Assembly: GCA_007258455.2 (NCBI GenBank)
Contig: VDFB02270651.1
Span: forward strand, 701,898,217 to 701,962,216
Reading direction: 5' to 3'
DNA: 64,000 bases
From: Sequoia sempervirens
Lineage: Eukaryota > Streptophyta > Pinopsida > Cupressales > Cupressaceae
In this document: piece by piece, positions 34,175-44,361 of the stretch
How positions within the stretch are numbered: position 1 is the first letter of the stretch
How the letters are laid out: each line of letters starts with the position of its first letter
Translations under genes and position numbers: made by a program
Notes under the pieces: model-generated
The model's database searches: none
What the model was told of the DNA's origin: nothing
The model's input: only the letters and a program-made list of their open reading frames with translations

Positions 34175-34545
34175 AGAGAAAAGTGTGAAAATGTATAAAC
34201 ATGAGAGAGTTGATAAAGCTCTCCCACTACAACAATATCTCTACTTTAAGAGTCTTGAATTGTCATTGAAGTTGATGTAAACTCAACTATCTTTCTAGAT
34301 TTTATAAGTTGATAAATGGAAAAGATGTTTTCCAATTCAGGAACAAATAAGACATTAGGAATACTCTGATTGCATACCTCAACTATACCTTGACCACAAA
34401 AACATATGAAAGTGTTATTAGCTACTTTTACTTTATTTACATCAGAGGGATAAAAGGACATGTACACTTTTGGATAAGGAGACATATGATGTGATGCTCC
34501 TAAATCAAGAACCCACTTATCTATCTCTAAACTTGTAGTAGCCAT
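34175..34545 (-). pseudogene. CopE protease and pre-integrase start
   Basis: Copia Gag-Pol part. 34246-34545 opens with DKWVLDLGASHHMSPYPKVY, the protease active site (D-L-G-A-S-x-H-M), then VKVANNTFICFCGQGIV and IPNVLFVPELENIFSIYQL. Beyond the stop it continues VVVGELYQLSHVYTFS. The frame ends at 34174 where the GypA LTR begins, so integrase and RT are not in the window. Confidence 0.8.
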
Positions 34546-34551
34546 TAGTAA

Positions 34552-36038
34552 TGTAAGGCCTTTCTAATGTTTGATTAACTCGGTGTTTGCAAGTAGACAC
34601 ACAATTTAGAGGACATGTTTCTAACTGAATAGTTCACTAAACCTTCACAAAAAGGTTACATTTAATTAAACTAGGGCTCAATCTTTTGACAGTGTTGGAA
34701 CTATATGTGCATTGAAGGATCCTAACTATGCCCTATATCAATGGACATAGGTAGTCACACATGTATTGAAAACTATAAAAACTAGAAAAGGGAATAAATC
34801 ATGAAATTGCAAAATAGGGGAATTAACATAAATCTACTGCTTATGCTACAAGTACTTACTGCTCAATACTGTAATTGCTAACTATTGAATTTGAACTTGC
34901 AACTATTAATACTTCTAACTTCTCTAGAGAATAGCTCAATGTAATGTTATAGGATGTAATTCATGCTATAGAATATCATTCATGAAATTCACATGCATAT
35001 AATTGAAAACTTATCTTAAATGGATTTAGTAATGCAACATCTAATCTAGTGATAAAAAATAAGTTGGGTTGACAATACCTCGAGTGGCCCTTGCTCGAGT
35101 TGTGCCCATAGAAGATATCAAATATTCACTACTTGATCAATAAATCATGACAACAAACTAAACTCTTTTATTGCATGAAAATTGAACTTCTTATAGTTTT
35201 TCAAGAATCTCTAAGGATTTCTCATTTAGCAGTACATATCTATTGCAACTTGATAACATAAAACTAACAACAATGAACTATTAACTAGTAAAAAACATTA
35301 CACTACTAGATTTTCTTCTCAACCACAAAAACCAATATAGACCTGTTAGGGAAGAGTCTTATTCATTCAAGGAATGAAAAATAGAACATTAATGCATACA
35401 TCCACTCTCCCTCAAGGATAGGGAGATGACTAGTCTTTGAAACAAAACACCATAAATATGAAATGGAAGAAGAAAAATCAAACTAGGACTCTGCCCCTAA
35501 TGGTTAACTGCCATGATAGAGACATGTTTCCTAGAAACTGTCACGTCATGGGTTACTCCTATTTGGAACAAAATTCTTCTTCAAGTTGCCTTATTGGTGG
35601 ATTGAAGTGTATTTATCGTGAATCATGGCTAACCATTCAATAGCCACCTTTGCTTTCCTTTGGAATTGTCGTGCTTCAATCATTCTAACTTCTCCCTTGC
35701 AACTATCCACAATCCTTTGTTGCTGGCTAGAAATCTAGTTGTTGCGGTCTACAATCTTCTTGGTTGCAAGATGTTAGTTTTGCTACCAAGGCACTCACAT
35801 TATTAACAATCACAATCAAATCATAAAAACATACTAAATCTTATGAACATTCATACATCCACACAAGCATATATCAATATATCATATATTTATATTTCCA
35901 CATATTTAGGTTTGTCAAAGTGCATAAAAGGCATATGAAAGATGTATGAAGTCTTAGAAATGTTTGTGAAACTTAGCAAATGAAATGATAAAAGCATAAA
36001 CTAATGAAGGAAAAACTAGCCATTATCTAGACCCATCA
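34552..36038. mobile_element. Probable solo LTR in CopE gag
   Basis: 1487 bp, TGTAAGG to ATCA, between agtaa (34547-34551) and agtac (36039-36043). It separates the CopE zinc-knuckle region from its protease, which are adjacent in copia elements. No coding sequence found. One TSD mismatch, so the ends are likely but not certain. Confidence 0.45.
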
Positions 36039-36059
36039 AGTACTTTTCCTTTAGATGCT

Positions 36060-36841
36060 AAACTAGATGAAGTTTTTTTTTAGAGATAGGAACCCCTTAT
36101 TGCTCAAGTAGATGCTCAAGGTTATATAACCTTTTCTTCATACATTAATCTTCAGTATGCCCAGTTTTCTTGTAGAAAGCACACTTCACTTTTTGTGTTT
36201 TACCAGTTTTTATTTCTTTATCACTTTATTTTGTTACAACAAGCACTTGTGGCTTTGAATGTTATATTGTACCCATTTGAATCAGTTTTTCTTGCTCCTT
36301 TGTGAGAGAAACAACAAAATCTAAGAGTGATAGCATAGTATAGCATGCACCAAAGGCATTCTTTGTTACATGGAAAGTAGAAACAAATACTAAATATTGA
36401 GGGCCCAATTTTGACAAGATACTTAGGACCAATTTTTCATCTTGTTTTTCAATTCCTCTTTGTTTGAGTTGAAATCTTAGAAGATTTAATTTACTAAATA
36501 TCTCTTGTATTATGTTGAATTCTTATGGATTATGACTTATCAATTCATTTTCCAATTGATGTCCCCTCATAACATCTTGCTTACCAATTTTTTTTGTATT
36601 GTTGTTCATGCATCATTAGGTTTTGTGATAGAATTAATGTGAAAGAGAAGATCATTAGAAATGAATGTACACAATGTGCCATAGGCTTCATCTTTATGAA
36701 TATTCCACTTTCGTTTCTTAGCTGCTCTTGTAGTTTCAGGTTCCAAACCCATAGTGACACAATGTAAACCTAATTTCTTAAGTTTATTCTCCATTGATTG
36801 CTTCTATTTATAGAAGTTAAATGGAGTTAGGATAATGTCCA
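36060..36841 (-). pseudogene. CopE gag
   Basis: The start is ATG at 36841 (MDIILTPFNFYK then a stop, then KQSMENKLKKLGLHCVTMGL). 36606-36794 is open: KWNIHKDEAYGTLCTFISND leads to LLFHINSITKPNDA, the copia UBN2-type gag. The zinc knuckle near 36150-36190 reads CAFYKKTGHTED, with its second Cys changed to Tyr. The tail reads RLYNLEHLLEQ. Broken by several stops. The leader, 36842-36911, is cut by CopF. Confidence 0.75.
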
Positions 36842-36911
36842 TATTGAAAAATAATACACAAGACAACCCCCTCGATTATGACTTTGATCCCTCCTAAATT
36901 TTGTCACTTTA

Positions 36912-37858
36912 TGCCACAAAGTTTCTCTATCGATATTGGCTTAAGTCTCCAACAGTCGGCAAGACAACATAACGAGTGTCACATGTCATACCGAAACTAT
37001 CGATATCCATTTTGTTCCTATCAGCAAGGGTTTCCCTTATCGGCGAGACTCATATCGAATGAACACAAGTCATATCGAACTCAGAGAAACCATCAGCAAG
37101 ACTTCCATATATCGCCAAGACCTTATGTCAAAATCTTCGAGTCATGTCGTCGTGTGTTTTCCATTCGGCTTGACTATCACTCTTCGGTGAGACTCATATC
37201 AAAGACACAAGTCACAACAATCAAACATTCCATCGGCAAGACATACCGATCTTCGCCAAGACCTCTCACCGAACCTTCATGTTACATCGATGAGAATTTG
37301 TTGTCGAAAAGACCTTCAAACTTCGTTGTGACCTTTCATCGAGTTCCATCATGTCTTACCGAAGACTATCGGCGTGACTTATCCAAGTCGCCAAGACTTC
37401 TCAATGAAGTCTTTTGTCACCGTGAAGGCACCATGAGAATACTCCAGTCGGTGAGACTTTATGGTTTCGTTGAGACCTCTCCCTGATGATCCTTATGTTA
37501 GCTCAATGTCGGTGAGACTTCCATCAGCCACCAAGACTTCATGCTGAGAGCATTGTGTTTCCCCGATGACCAGATGTTGTCGGTGAGACTTTCACCATTC
37601 GCTGGGACCTCTCCCCGACACCCGTGAGTTATCCCGATAAGATCAAATTGTTGCCCAAAGATCTACATTCGCCAAAAGGTCATGCCAAACATAGAAAGTC
37701 ACATCGATAGACTTGTCAGCAAGACATCAACCCTGTCACAGCGATATGAAAATTTTAAGAGCTTCAGAACAGTTAGTCGGCCAGACATCCATGATGTCAC
37801 ACCGACTTTGCCTTCAAGGAGTTTTATGTCAGTAAGGATTGAGGCACATATTCCAATA
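36912..37858 (-). repeat. CopF 3' LTR (lacks its R-U5 side)
   Basis: The inner end is ccaata, beside the PPT; the expected TG is TA here. 36912-37440 matches 42638-43161, starting abruptly at atgccacaaagtttctc. To the left is CopE leader. A long plus-strand open frame (36878-37486) is an effect of the repeat array. Confidence 0.75.
36936..37608. repeat. Array of ~70-bp units with paired TCGGYRAGAC-like decamers in CopF U3
   Basis: Pairs of related 10-mers start at 36937/36956, 37021/37040, 37093/37112, 37165/37184, 37233/37253, 37304/37323, 37369/37388, 37448/37467, 37509/37528 and 37580/37599. Members of a pair are 19 or 20 bp apart. Pairs follow each other every 53-84 bp, mostly about 70. 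Typical forms are tcggcaagac, tcggtgagac and tcgccaagac. The right LTR has the same pairs, for example 42663/42683 and 42748/42767. Confidence 0.8.
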
Positions 37859-37870
37859 ATCTCCCACTTG
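37859..37870 (-). other. CopF polypurine tract
   Basis: On the minus strand CAAGTGGGAGAT stands right before the 3' LTR, the usual copia form. Confidence 0.85.
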
Positions 37871-37907
37871 ACAAAGATCTTACTAACACCTCCAAAACAT
37901 AATAAAA

Positions 37908-38666
37908 CTACTGAAATTCATGGGCCAAGAGGCCCATCGAACTAGCGTGCCACCTGAACTTGTCTATGCTCACAGGCTTCGTCAATGCATCTGCAACATT
38001 CTCAAGAGTATCCACTTTCTCCAAAGAGACCTTCCCATCCTCCACCATATCTTGTACAAAGTGATACTGTACATCTATATGTTTCGTTCTGGCATGGAAA
38101 GTAGGATTATTTGCCAAACATATAGCACTCTGACTGTCATAGTAAATAGTAATCTTTCCTACATCAAAACCAATGTTAGAACACAAACGTTTTAACTAGA
38201 TTGATTCTTTACAGGCATGTGTTGCTGCCATGTATTCTGCCTCTATAGTGGACAAAACGACTATAGCCTGCCACTTGCTCATCCAACTCACTGCACCACC
38301 ATTCATCATGAAAATATATCCACTGGTGGATCTTCTTCTGTCAATGTCCCCTGCCCAATCAGAGTCCACATAACCTCGAATGTTGAGAGTCCTCTGTGAT
38401 TCAACCAAGTTTCCATGGTAACACAAAGCATAGTCTGAAGTGCCCTTTAGATATCTAAACACTCTCTTCACAACATCACAATGTATTCTTCCAAGATTTT
38501 CCATAAAACGACTAAGAACTCCCACTGCTTGGGAAATGGCTGGCCTTATACAGACCATAGCATACATGAGACTACCAACTGCACTTGCATAAGGCACACT
38601 GGTCATGTCCTCCATCTCAGAAGAAGATTTTGGACAATCCTCAATAGATAGCTTCGTTCCCTGCAT
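37908..38666 (-). pseudogene. CopF RNase H (copia type)
   Basis: Removes the RNA strand of the RNA-DNA hybrid. Pieces 38196-38666 and 37908-38186. Landmarks in order are YASAVGSLMYAMVCIRPAIS, VFRYLKGTSDYAL, GYVDSDWAGDIDRRRSTSGY (first catalytic Asp), STIEAEYMAA (Glu), IYYDSQSAICLANNP (Asp) and TKHIDVQYHFVQD (last Asp). All four catalytic positions are present. A stop lies between the pieces at about 38190. Confidence 0.9.
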
Positions 38667-38689
38667 AACTGGAACAACTAGCTATTTGC

Positions 38690-39386
38690 AATCAATCATA
38701 CAAAATCTCTCTAGAATAGTCATGATATACTTACTCTAACTGATCCAAAGCTTTCTATTCTTTCTGTCCCTAGTTATTTCCATTCCCAGAATGTACCCTG
38801 CTGCACCAAGATCTTTCATCTCAAACTTTGCAGAAAACTGAGACTTAAGATCAGAAATCATCAGCTTACTATTGCCTATGAACAACATATCATCAACATA
38901 GAGTGCAATAATAAGGACTTGATCACTTTTAGCTTTGTAATACACACAGTGATCACATTTTGATCTTACAAATCCCAATGACAAAACAAATGTGTCAAAC
39001 TTTTGGTACCACATTCTAGGGGACTATTTTAAACCATACAAAGATTTCTTTAACTTGCAAACCAGTCTTTCTTTACCTTTCTCCACAAAGTGCTCCGACT
39101 GGGACATATAAATTTCTTCTTCAAGATCACCATGAAGAAATGTTGTCTTCACATCCATTTGCTCAATTTCTAAGTCATATGTAGCTGCAAGTGACAAAAG
39201 AAATCTAATAGATGTCAGCTTAGCTACAGGAGAAAAGATTTCTCCATAATCAATTCCCTCTACCTGGGAATAACCTTTCACAACCAGCCTTGCTTTATAT
39301 TTCTCCACACTACCGTCCATACCTATTTTCTTTTTAAAAACCCATTTGCAGCCTACAACTTTTCTGCCTTTAGGCAACGGCACCAA
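38690..39386 (-). pseudogene. CopF reverse transcriptase (copia type)
   Basis: Pieces 39024-39386 and 38736-39014. It runs CKWVFKKKIGMDGSVEKYKA, RLVVKGYSQVEGIDYGEIFS, MDVKTTFLHGDLEEEIYM and LVCKLKKSLYGLK, then after a stop IIALYVDDMLFIGN (catalytic YVDD) and LGMEITRDR. The copia RVT_2 domain is complete apart from point stops near 39020 and 38735. Confidence 0.92.
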
Positions 39387-39389
39387 ACT

Positions 39390-40030
39390 CTAGGTATCAT
39401 TCTTTTCTAATGATGCCATTTCTTCATTCATGGCTTCCAACCAAGAGTTTGCATCAGACATTTTAAATGCCTCTTTCACAGTCCTAGGTTCATCAGTGCT
39501 AGAAATTAAAGCATAGGCACAAGTAGAATCAATTAAAGAAAACCCATACCTATCAGGTTGCTTTCTTTCATGAGTTGACCTCCTCACAGCTGAGGCTGAG
39601 GTGGTTCTTCATCTTCATCAAAACTTTCAGAACTACTTGAGCTCTCCTCAGTATTAGGTACATTTTGATTTTTCAATTCCTCTTTATCTAGTGTCGAAGG
39701 AATTGCTGCTACATCCTTTTCATTTTTTGATTTCTTATCTGACTGCAGATCCAAAGTAGAAGGTTTCAGCTCAAGAAAGATAACGCTTCTACTATGCAAA
39801 ACCTTCTCAATCTCAGGATTCCAAAGCTTGTATCCTTTTATGCCAGCACTATAGCCAATAAAAATACACTTTACAACTTTTTTTTCCAATTTAGATCTTT
39901 TTTCAAATGGCACATATGCATATGCCTCACAGCCAAAGACACGAATATGTCTTAGAGAGGGCTTCTTTCCAGACCATGCTTCCAAAGGTGTCTTCTCAAC
40001 AAGAGCAGAGTTAGGAGAATGATTTACCAA
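39390..40030 (-). pseudogene. CopF integrase C-terminus and linker to RT
   Basis: 39584-40030 reads LVNHSPNSALVEKTPLEAWS, RHIRVFGCEAYAYVP, KCIFIGYSAGIKGYKLWNPE and VIFLELKP, then an acidic Ser/Glu linker. 39390-39587 continues RRSTHERKQPDRYG and WLEAMNEEMASLEKN. These are the usual copia segments between the DDE core and RT. Confidence 0.88.
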
Positions 40031-40096
40031 GTAACATGCTGTAGAGACTGCTTCAGCCTAGAACTTCTCCTCTAAACCAGCACTGCTCAACATACT

Positions 40097-40657
40097 TCAT
40101 GCTCTTTCCATTATTGTCCTATTGAACCTTTCAACAACTCCATTTTGTTGTGGAGTGTAAGGTGTAGTCTTGTGTCTTTTGATCCCATGATCTTTACAGT
40201 ACCTTTCGAATTCATCTGAACAGAACTCATCGCCATTGTCAGTCCTTAAACATTTTATTTTTCTACTAGTCTGATTTTCAACAAGGTTTTTAAATTCCTT
40301 AAACCAACTGGACACTTCTAATTTACTTTTCAGAAAATATACAAATGCTCTTCTTGAATAATCATCAATAAACGACACATATTATCTTGATTTAGACAAA
40401 GAAGGAACATTTACTAGACCAAACACATCAGAATGTATATAATCAAGCAAACTAGAAGTTTTGTGAGGACTAGAATAAAATGAAACACGATGCTGCTTTC
40501 CATATATGAAATGTTCACAAAATTCAAACTCAAGGTTACAATCTTCAAGCCCTTCTACCAAGTTTTTATTTTTCAAGGTTTTTAAACCTTTCTCACCAAT
40601 GTGGCCTAGCCTATGATGCCAGAGCATAGTCTTCTCTGCTGGAAGTTTAATCTCCAT
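40097..40657 (-). pseudogene. CopF integrase (zinc and DDE core)
   Basis: 40382-40657 has WHHRLGHIGEKGLKTL (H-x3-H) and FCEHFIYGKQHRVSF, where the second zinc Cys is Phe. After one stop, 40097-40378 reads SFIDDYSRRAFVYFL (Asp), LRTDNGDEFCSDEF (Asp), and TPQQNGVVERFNRTI (Glu). The catalytic DDE triad is intact, the zinc site is not. Confidence 0.9.
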
Positions 40658-40659
40658 GG

Positions 40660-41090
40660 AGTTTACACCATCAGGAATGTTTTCCTTCTTTTCTCCGTGA
40701 GCAGCCTTAAGTGACTTTGCAGAGACATTGTTACATTAGACAACCAGTGCATCTAGCTTGTACAAAGTACCAATTTGAGCACCCCTATCCAACACCATAG
40801 AGCCTCTAGTCATCTTGCATCCATTTCCAAATAACATGACCTACACTCTGATATCATTCAGCTTACTTACAGAAAGTAGATTTCGAGCCAGACCTAGTAT
40901 ATGCATCACATCATCGATTCCCTTCACTCTTCCATCAGGGAATTGAATTCTGACTCTTCCATGACCAACAATTTCCAAAGATGAATCACTTGTCAAATAC
41001 ACCTTTCCACCATTGTATTCTTCATACTTTGTGAACCATTCTCTATGAGATGGCATGTGGAAAGATCATCTGATGCCCGTGTAGCCAAAG
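40660..41090 (-). pseudogene. CopF protease, active site deleted
   Basis: 40841-41056 reads MPSHREWFTKYEEYNGGKVY, then FPDGRVKGIDDVMHILGLAR and NLLSVSKLND, the body of a copia protease. The block that should carry the D-S-G-A active site, just before HMPSHREW, is missing: RASDDL is followed at once by the sequence coding FHM in a shifted frame. The join at about 41061-41065 reads aaaga on the plus strand. The zinc-knuckle frame therefore does not reach the protease. Confidence 0.75.
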
Positions 41091-41892
41091 CTGCAATGAA
41101 GGCATCTGCATCACTATGAGAAGAATCATTTCCAAAAGAGTTCATCTTCTTTTTCTCCTCCTTACAATCCTTTTGGACATGACCAGGTTGCCCACAGTTC
41201 CAGCACTTCACCTTTGACTTATTGCCAGGAGACTTTGATCTCCCTTCTGATTTCGATTTGGACTTCTTATCCTTCTTCTTGCCTTTCTCCTTTGGTCTAC
41301 CTCTGATAGCTAGAGCCTCCTTTGCCATCTCAAAATATTTTCTTCTCATTTCTTCTGATAACAGAGAAGCAACATCTTACATCTTGAATATGGATGTTGT
41401 ACTCCCAATGGCCATCACTAGATGATCCCAAGAATTAGGCAGAGGACACAGCAACAACATGCAACGATCTTCATCTTCAATCTTCACATCAACAGATGTC
41501 AACTGAGCAATCAGCATGTTGAAAGCATTTAAGTGATCAGCAACAGACCCTCCTTCCTGCATTCTCAAAGAGTATAGCTTCTTCCTCAAGAATAGCTTGT
41601 TCACCAAGGACTTGCCTTGATAAATAGATGCTAATCTTTTCCACAAGGAAGATGTAGTCTTTTCTTCATGTACATTCAGAAGAACAAAATCTGCTAAACA
41701 GAGCCTTATCAGCACTTTTGATTTTCTATCTGACAGGTCCCAATCCTCTTGCTTCATGCCTTGAGGCATTGTTTCAGACATAGCAAGCCACAGATCATGA
41801 TCCACTAACAGATCTTCCATCTTGAGTTTCCACAGCTCAAAATTGCTACCATTGAATTTCTCTATCTCCATCTTTCTAGATGTGCTTGCCAT
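41091..41892 (-). pseudogene. CopF gag
   Basis: Starts MASTSRKMEIEKFNGSNFEL at 41892 (41377-41892 open, 171 codons): LWKLKMEDLLVDHDLW, SLWKRLASIYQGKSLVNKLF and LNAFNMLIAQL are the copia UBN2 gag blocks. A TAA at about 41375 splits it. It then continues with a Lys/Ser-rich segment and the zinc knuckle CWNCGQPGHVQKDC (CX2CX4HX4C, 41164-41206). The start fits because it follows the leader and is the first Met of the family consensus. Confidence 0.9.
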
Positions 41893-41994
41893 CTTAATCT
41901 GTAGTTAAATTAACATACTTCTACCAAAACTCCCATTGGAAAAGGATTGACACAAAAAACCCAACCCACTCACAAGGACAACACAACTGGCTAG

Positions 41995-42006
41995 GCTCTG
42001 ATACCA
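41995..42006 (-). other. CopF primer-binding site (initiator-Met type)
   Basis: On the minus strand TGGTATCAGAGC is a full match to the usual copia site. It sits 2 bp from the LTR end. Confidence 0.92.
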
Positions 42007-42008
42007 CT

Positions 42009-43161
42009 TGTAAGGAAAGTAGAGGTGCGGAAACACTTGTCTAATGTCAAATCCACAGGGAAGAATGCAATGCAGGGCTTTTAATTTTAAAATTACAATC
42101 TAATTAAGACACACATGAAATTTTTTTAGAAATAGAACAAATACACAAAGACAACTGAACAACAAATTTATGTGGGAAAACCCTTTCGGGAAAAAAACCC
42201 ACCACACCAAGCTGAATCTCTTTGTATTATAGTAACAAAAAAATTACATACAATCAGAAATACAACTCTCTGGTATTTCACAGTAGCTTCATTCACTGTT
42301 CATCAGTTACAAACAATGCTCTCATTACATCCGATTCAACTCACTCATCGCTGTCAAATCAGAATTGATTTACTTTTATTTTATCACATTCTGATTTTGT
42401 CTTCTGTGCATCCTTATCCGCCATCACCAATCATAGATAGTTTCCTTTTGAGCTAATGATTTTTCCTTGCATGCAGTTTTTTCTCCAGCGTTGCAACTGA
42501 TGCAAAAAACCAACAATCATCCGTTTGAAAATTGCTTCCTCTAATTGGTCCAGTAGGATGCCACATAGGATGGTCACACGGTCAACGACATTCAAACTTT
42601 GTTGGCATATCGGTGAGACACTAATAGTGTCTCCCCGATGCCACAAAGTTTCTCTATCGATATCGGCTTAAGTCTCCAACAGTCGGCAAGACAACATAAC
42701 GAGTGTCACATGTCATACCAAAACCGTCGATGTCCATTTCGTTCCTATCGGCAAGAGTTTCCCTTATCGACGAAACTCATATCGAATGAACACAAGTCAT
42801 ATCGAACTCAGAGAAACCATCAGCAAGACTTCCATATATCGCCAAGACCTTATGTCGAAATCTTCAAGTCATGTCGTCATGTGTTTTCCATTCGGTGTGA
42901 CTATCGCTCTTCGGTGAGACTCATATCGAAGACACAAGTCACAATGATTAGGAATTCCATCAGCAAGACATACCAATCTTCGCCAAGACCTCTCACCGAA
43001 CCTTCATGTTACATCAATGAGCATTTGTTGTCGGCAAGACCTTCAAACTTCACTGTGACCTTTCATCGAGTTGCATCATGTCTTACCGAAGACTATCGAC
43101 ATGACTTATCCAAGTCGCCAAGACTTCTCAGCGAAGTATTTTGTCACCGTGAAGGCACCAT
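42009..43161 (-). repeat. CopF 5' LTR (lacks the outer part of U3)
   Basis: Starts tgtaaggaaag at 42009. 42155-42200 has the common copia U5 pattern (gtgggaaaacccttt / ggaaaaaaacccaccac). A minus-strand TATA-like ctataatac occurs at about 42222. 42638-43161 matches the left LTR and stops at gaaggcaccat. Confidence 0.78.
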
Positions 43162-43345
43162 TGTTTATAGATAATACATTATTTAGGATTTTCGAGTGTG
43201 GGATTTTTTTCTTGAAAGGATTTTCCCCATGTATATTTGGTGTTATGTGTTTTTATTGTATCTTTGATGTTGTTTATCTTTACTTGTTATGTGCACCTTA
43301 TTTATTGTAATTGAATAAGGGTTTAAAACTGTTGAAATTTTCACA
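43162..43345 (+). repeat. Fragment of another copia LTR, plus orientation
   Basis: gtgggatttttttcttgaaagg then ttttccccatgtat on the plus strand is the copia R-U5 pattern in the opposite orientation to CopF and CopG. It fills the gap between the broken CopF LTR and CopG gag. No other part of this element is seen. Confidence 0.5.
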
Positions 43346-44356
43346 TTCTCTCCTCTAATAGATTAGTGTTGGAATCTTTTCTACATACCTAGCTTCCTTT
43401 CACCTTGTCTCTTGTCTTTAATCTATGAGCTCCATGACATCTTCTATCCTTTTTCTTTCTTATTTTTGGACTTTCAAATCTACAATTATATTCTCTAACT
43501 TCTTAAGACTTTGTAACAATTCATCTTTAGCATTGATGTCCTTTGTAATTATCTTCTTGATAATTTTGATCATTCTACGAGCACAAAGAAGATCTTCTTC
43601 AAAAACTATTTTTGTATCTTCTTCTTTATTTCCAAAAAATACATTTTCAACATCACCATCAATGGATTCCAATGCCATGAGTAGAGCCTTTTTATTTTCG
43701 GAAGTATGATTATCATACTCATCAAATGAGTAACCTTCTTCCTCGACATACAAACCATTCTTCTTCTTGATGCCAGTTCTCAGTTTTCACTTTGAAGCAA
43801 TGTACCCAATTTTACCACAAAACATTTAAAAGGTAACTTAGCTTTATACTTGTCAAAGCCTCTTTTTAATCTCCTCACAAAATTTTCTGCTTCCAAGTCA
43901 AGAACCTCATTGTGATTTGAATCCTCATTCTCCATTGATGCCTTGAAAGTTGCCTCCTCTCTTGAAAAATTTTCATTCATAATTCTCTTCTCATATGCAG
44001 TTAATGTCACACGTAGTTCATCCATAGTCAAACTATTCAAATTTTTGGCTTCTTCTATTGCTGAAAATTTTGAATCAAATTTAGGGAGATGGGATCCAAG
44101 TACCCTTTTAACAATCACTAATTCTTTTACTTCTTCACCGAGTACTCTGATGGTATTAACAACTTCATCAACCCAAAGTAGGTATGCAGTGATATCTTCT
44201 TCCTCCTTCATGTTTAGAACTTCAAGCAATCCTCAATAGGTTTGAGGTTTTGCCTCTTTGACTTTATCATTTCCTTCAGAGATATTGTAGAGTTTATCCC
44301 AAAATTCTTTGAAATCCTACAATATATTATTTTCATAAAATCAAAGTTAGATAGAC
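43346..44356 (-). pseudogene. CopG gag, C-terminal part
   Basis: Continues from 58751 across GypH. Reads GLSNFDFMKIIYC, then LYNISEGNDKVKEAKPQTY, LEVLNMKEEEDITAYLLWVD, RVLGSHLPKFDSKFSAIEE, LTMDELRVTLTAYEKRI and FVRRLKRGFDKYKAKLPFKC. The knuckle after FKC is broken (FVVKLGTL). 43460-43753 is the acidic tail (YVEEEGYSFDEYDNHTSENK). Copia gag of a widespread family. Confidence 0.85.
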
Positions 44357-44361
44357 CACAC
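44357..44361. repeat. Target-site duplication of GypH (left), CACAC
   Basis: Exact match to 58746-58750. The host gag reads through (VIL-C-GLSN) when GypH is taken out. Confidence 0.9.

Larger units (their letters stand above)
36912..43161 (-). mobile_element. CopF, copia retrotransposon with truncated LTRs
   Basis: Minus-strand copia with gag, zinc knuckle, protease remnant, integrase, RT and RNase H in the usual order, plus PBS and PPT. Each domain is long and well readable, with a modest number of stops, so it is the least decayed pol in the window. The two LTRs overlap for only ~525 bp: the left one lacks the inner ~630 bp present on the right, and the right one lacks ~420 bp present on the left. 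Confidence 0.88.

Noticed and set aside
36878..37486. Plus-strand ORF of 202 codons (and 42638-43174, 178 codons)
   Set aside because: Both lie over the decamer array in the CopF LTRs. The unit is low in stop codons, and its length is not a multiple of three, so the 'protein' is not a repeat protein. Composition looks like translated noncoding DNA.
36936..37608. CRISPR-like array in the CopF LTR
   Set aside because: Repeats are only 10 bp, degenerate and paired, in a plant retroelement LTR with no cas genes.
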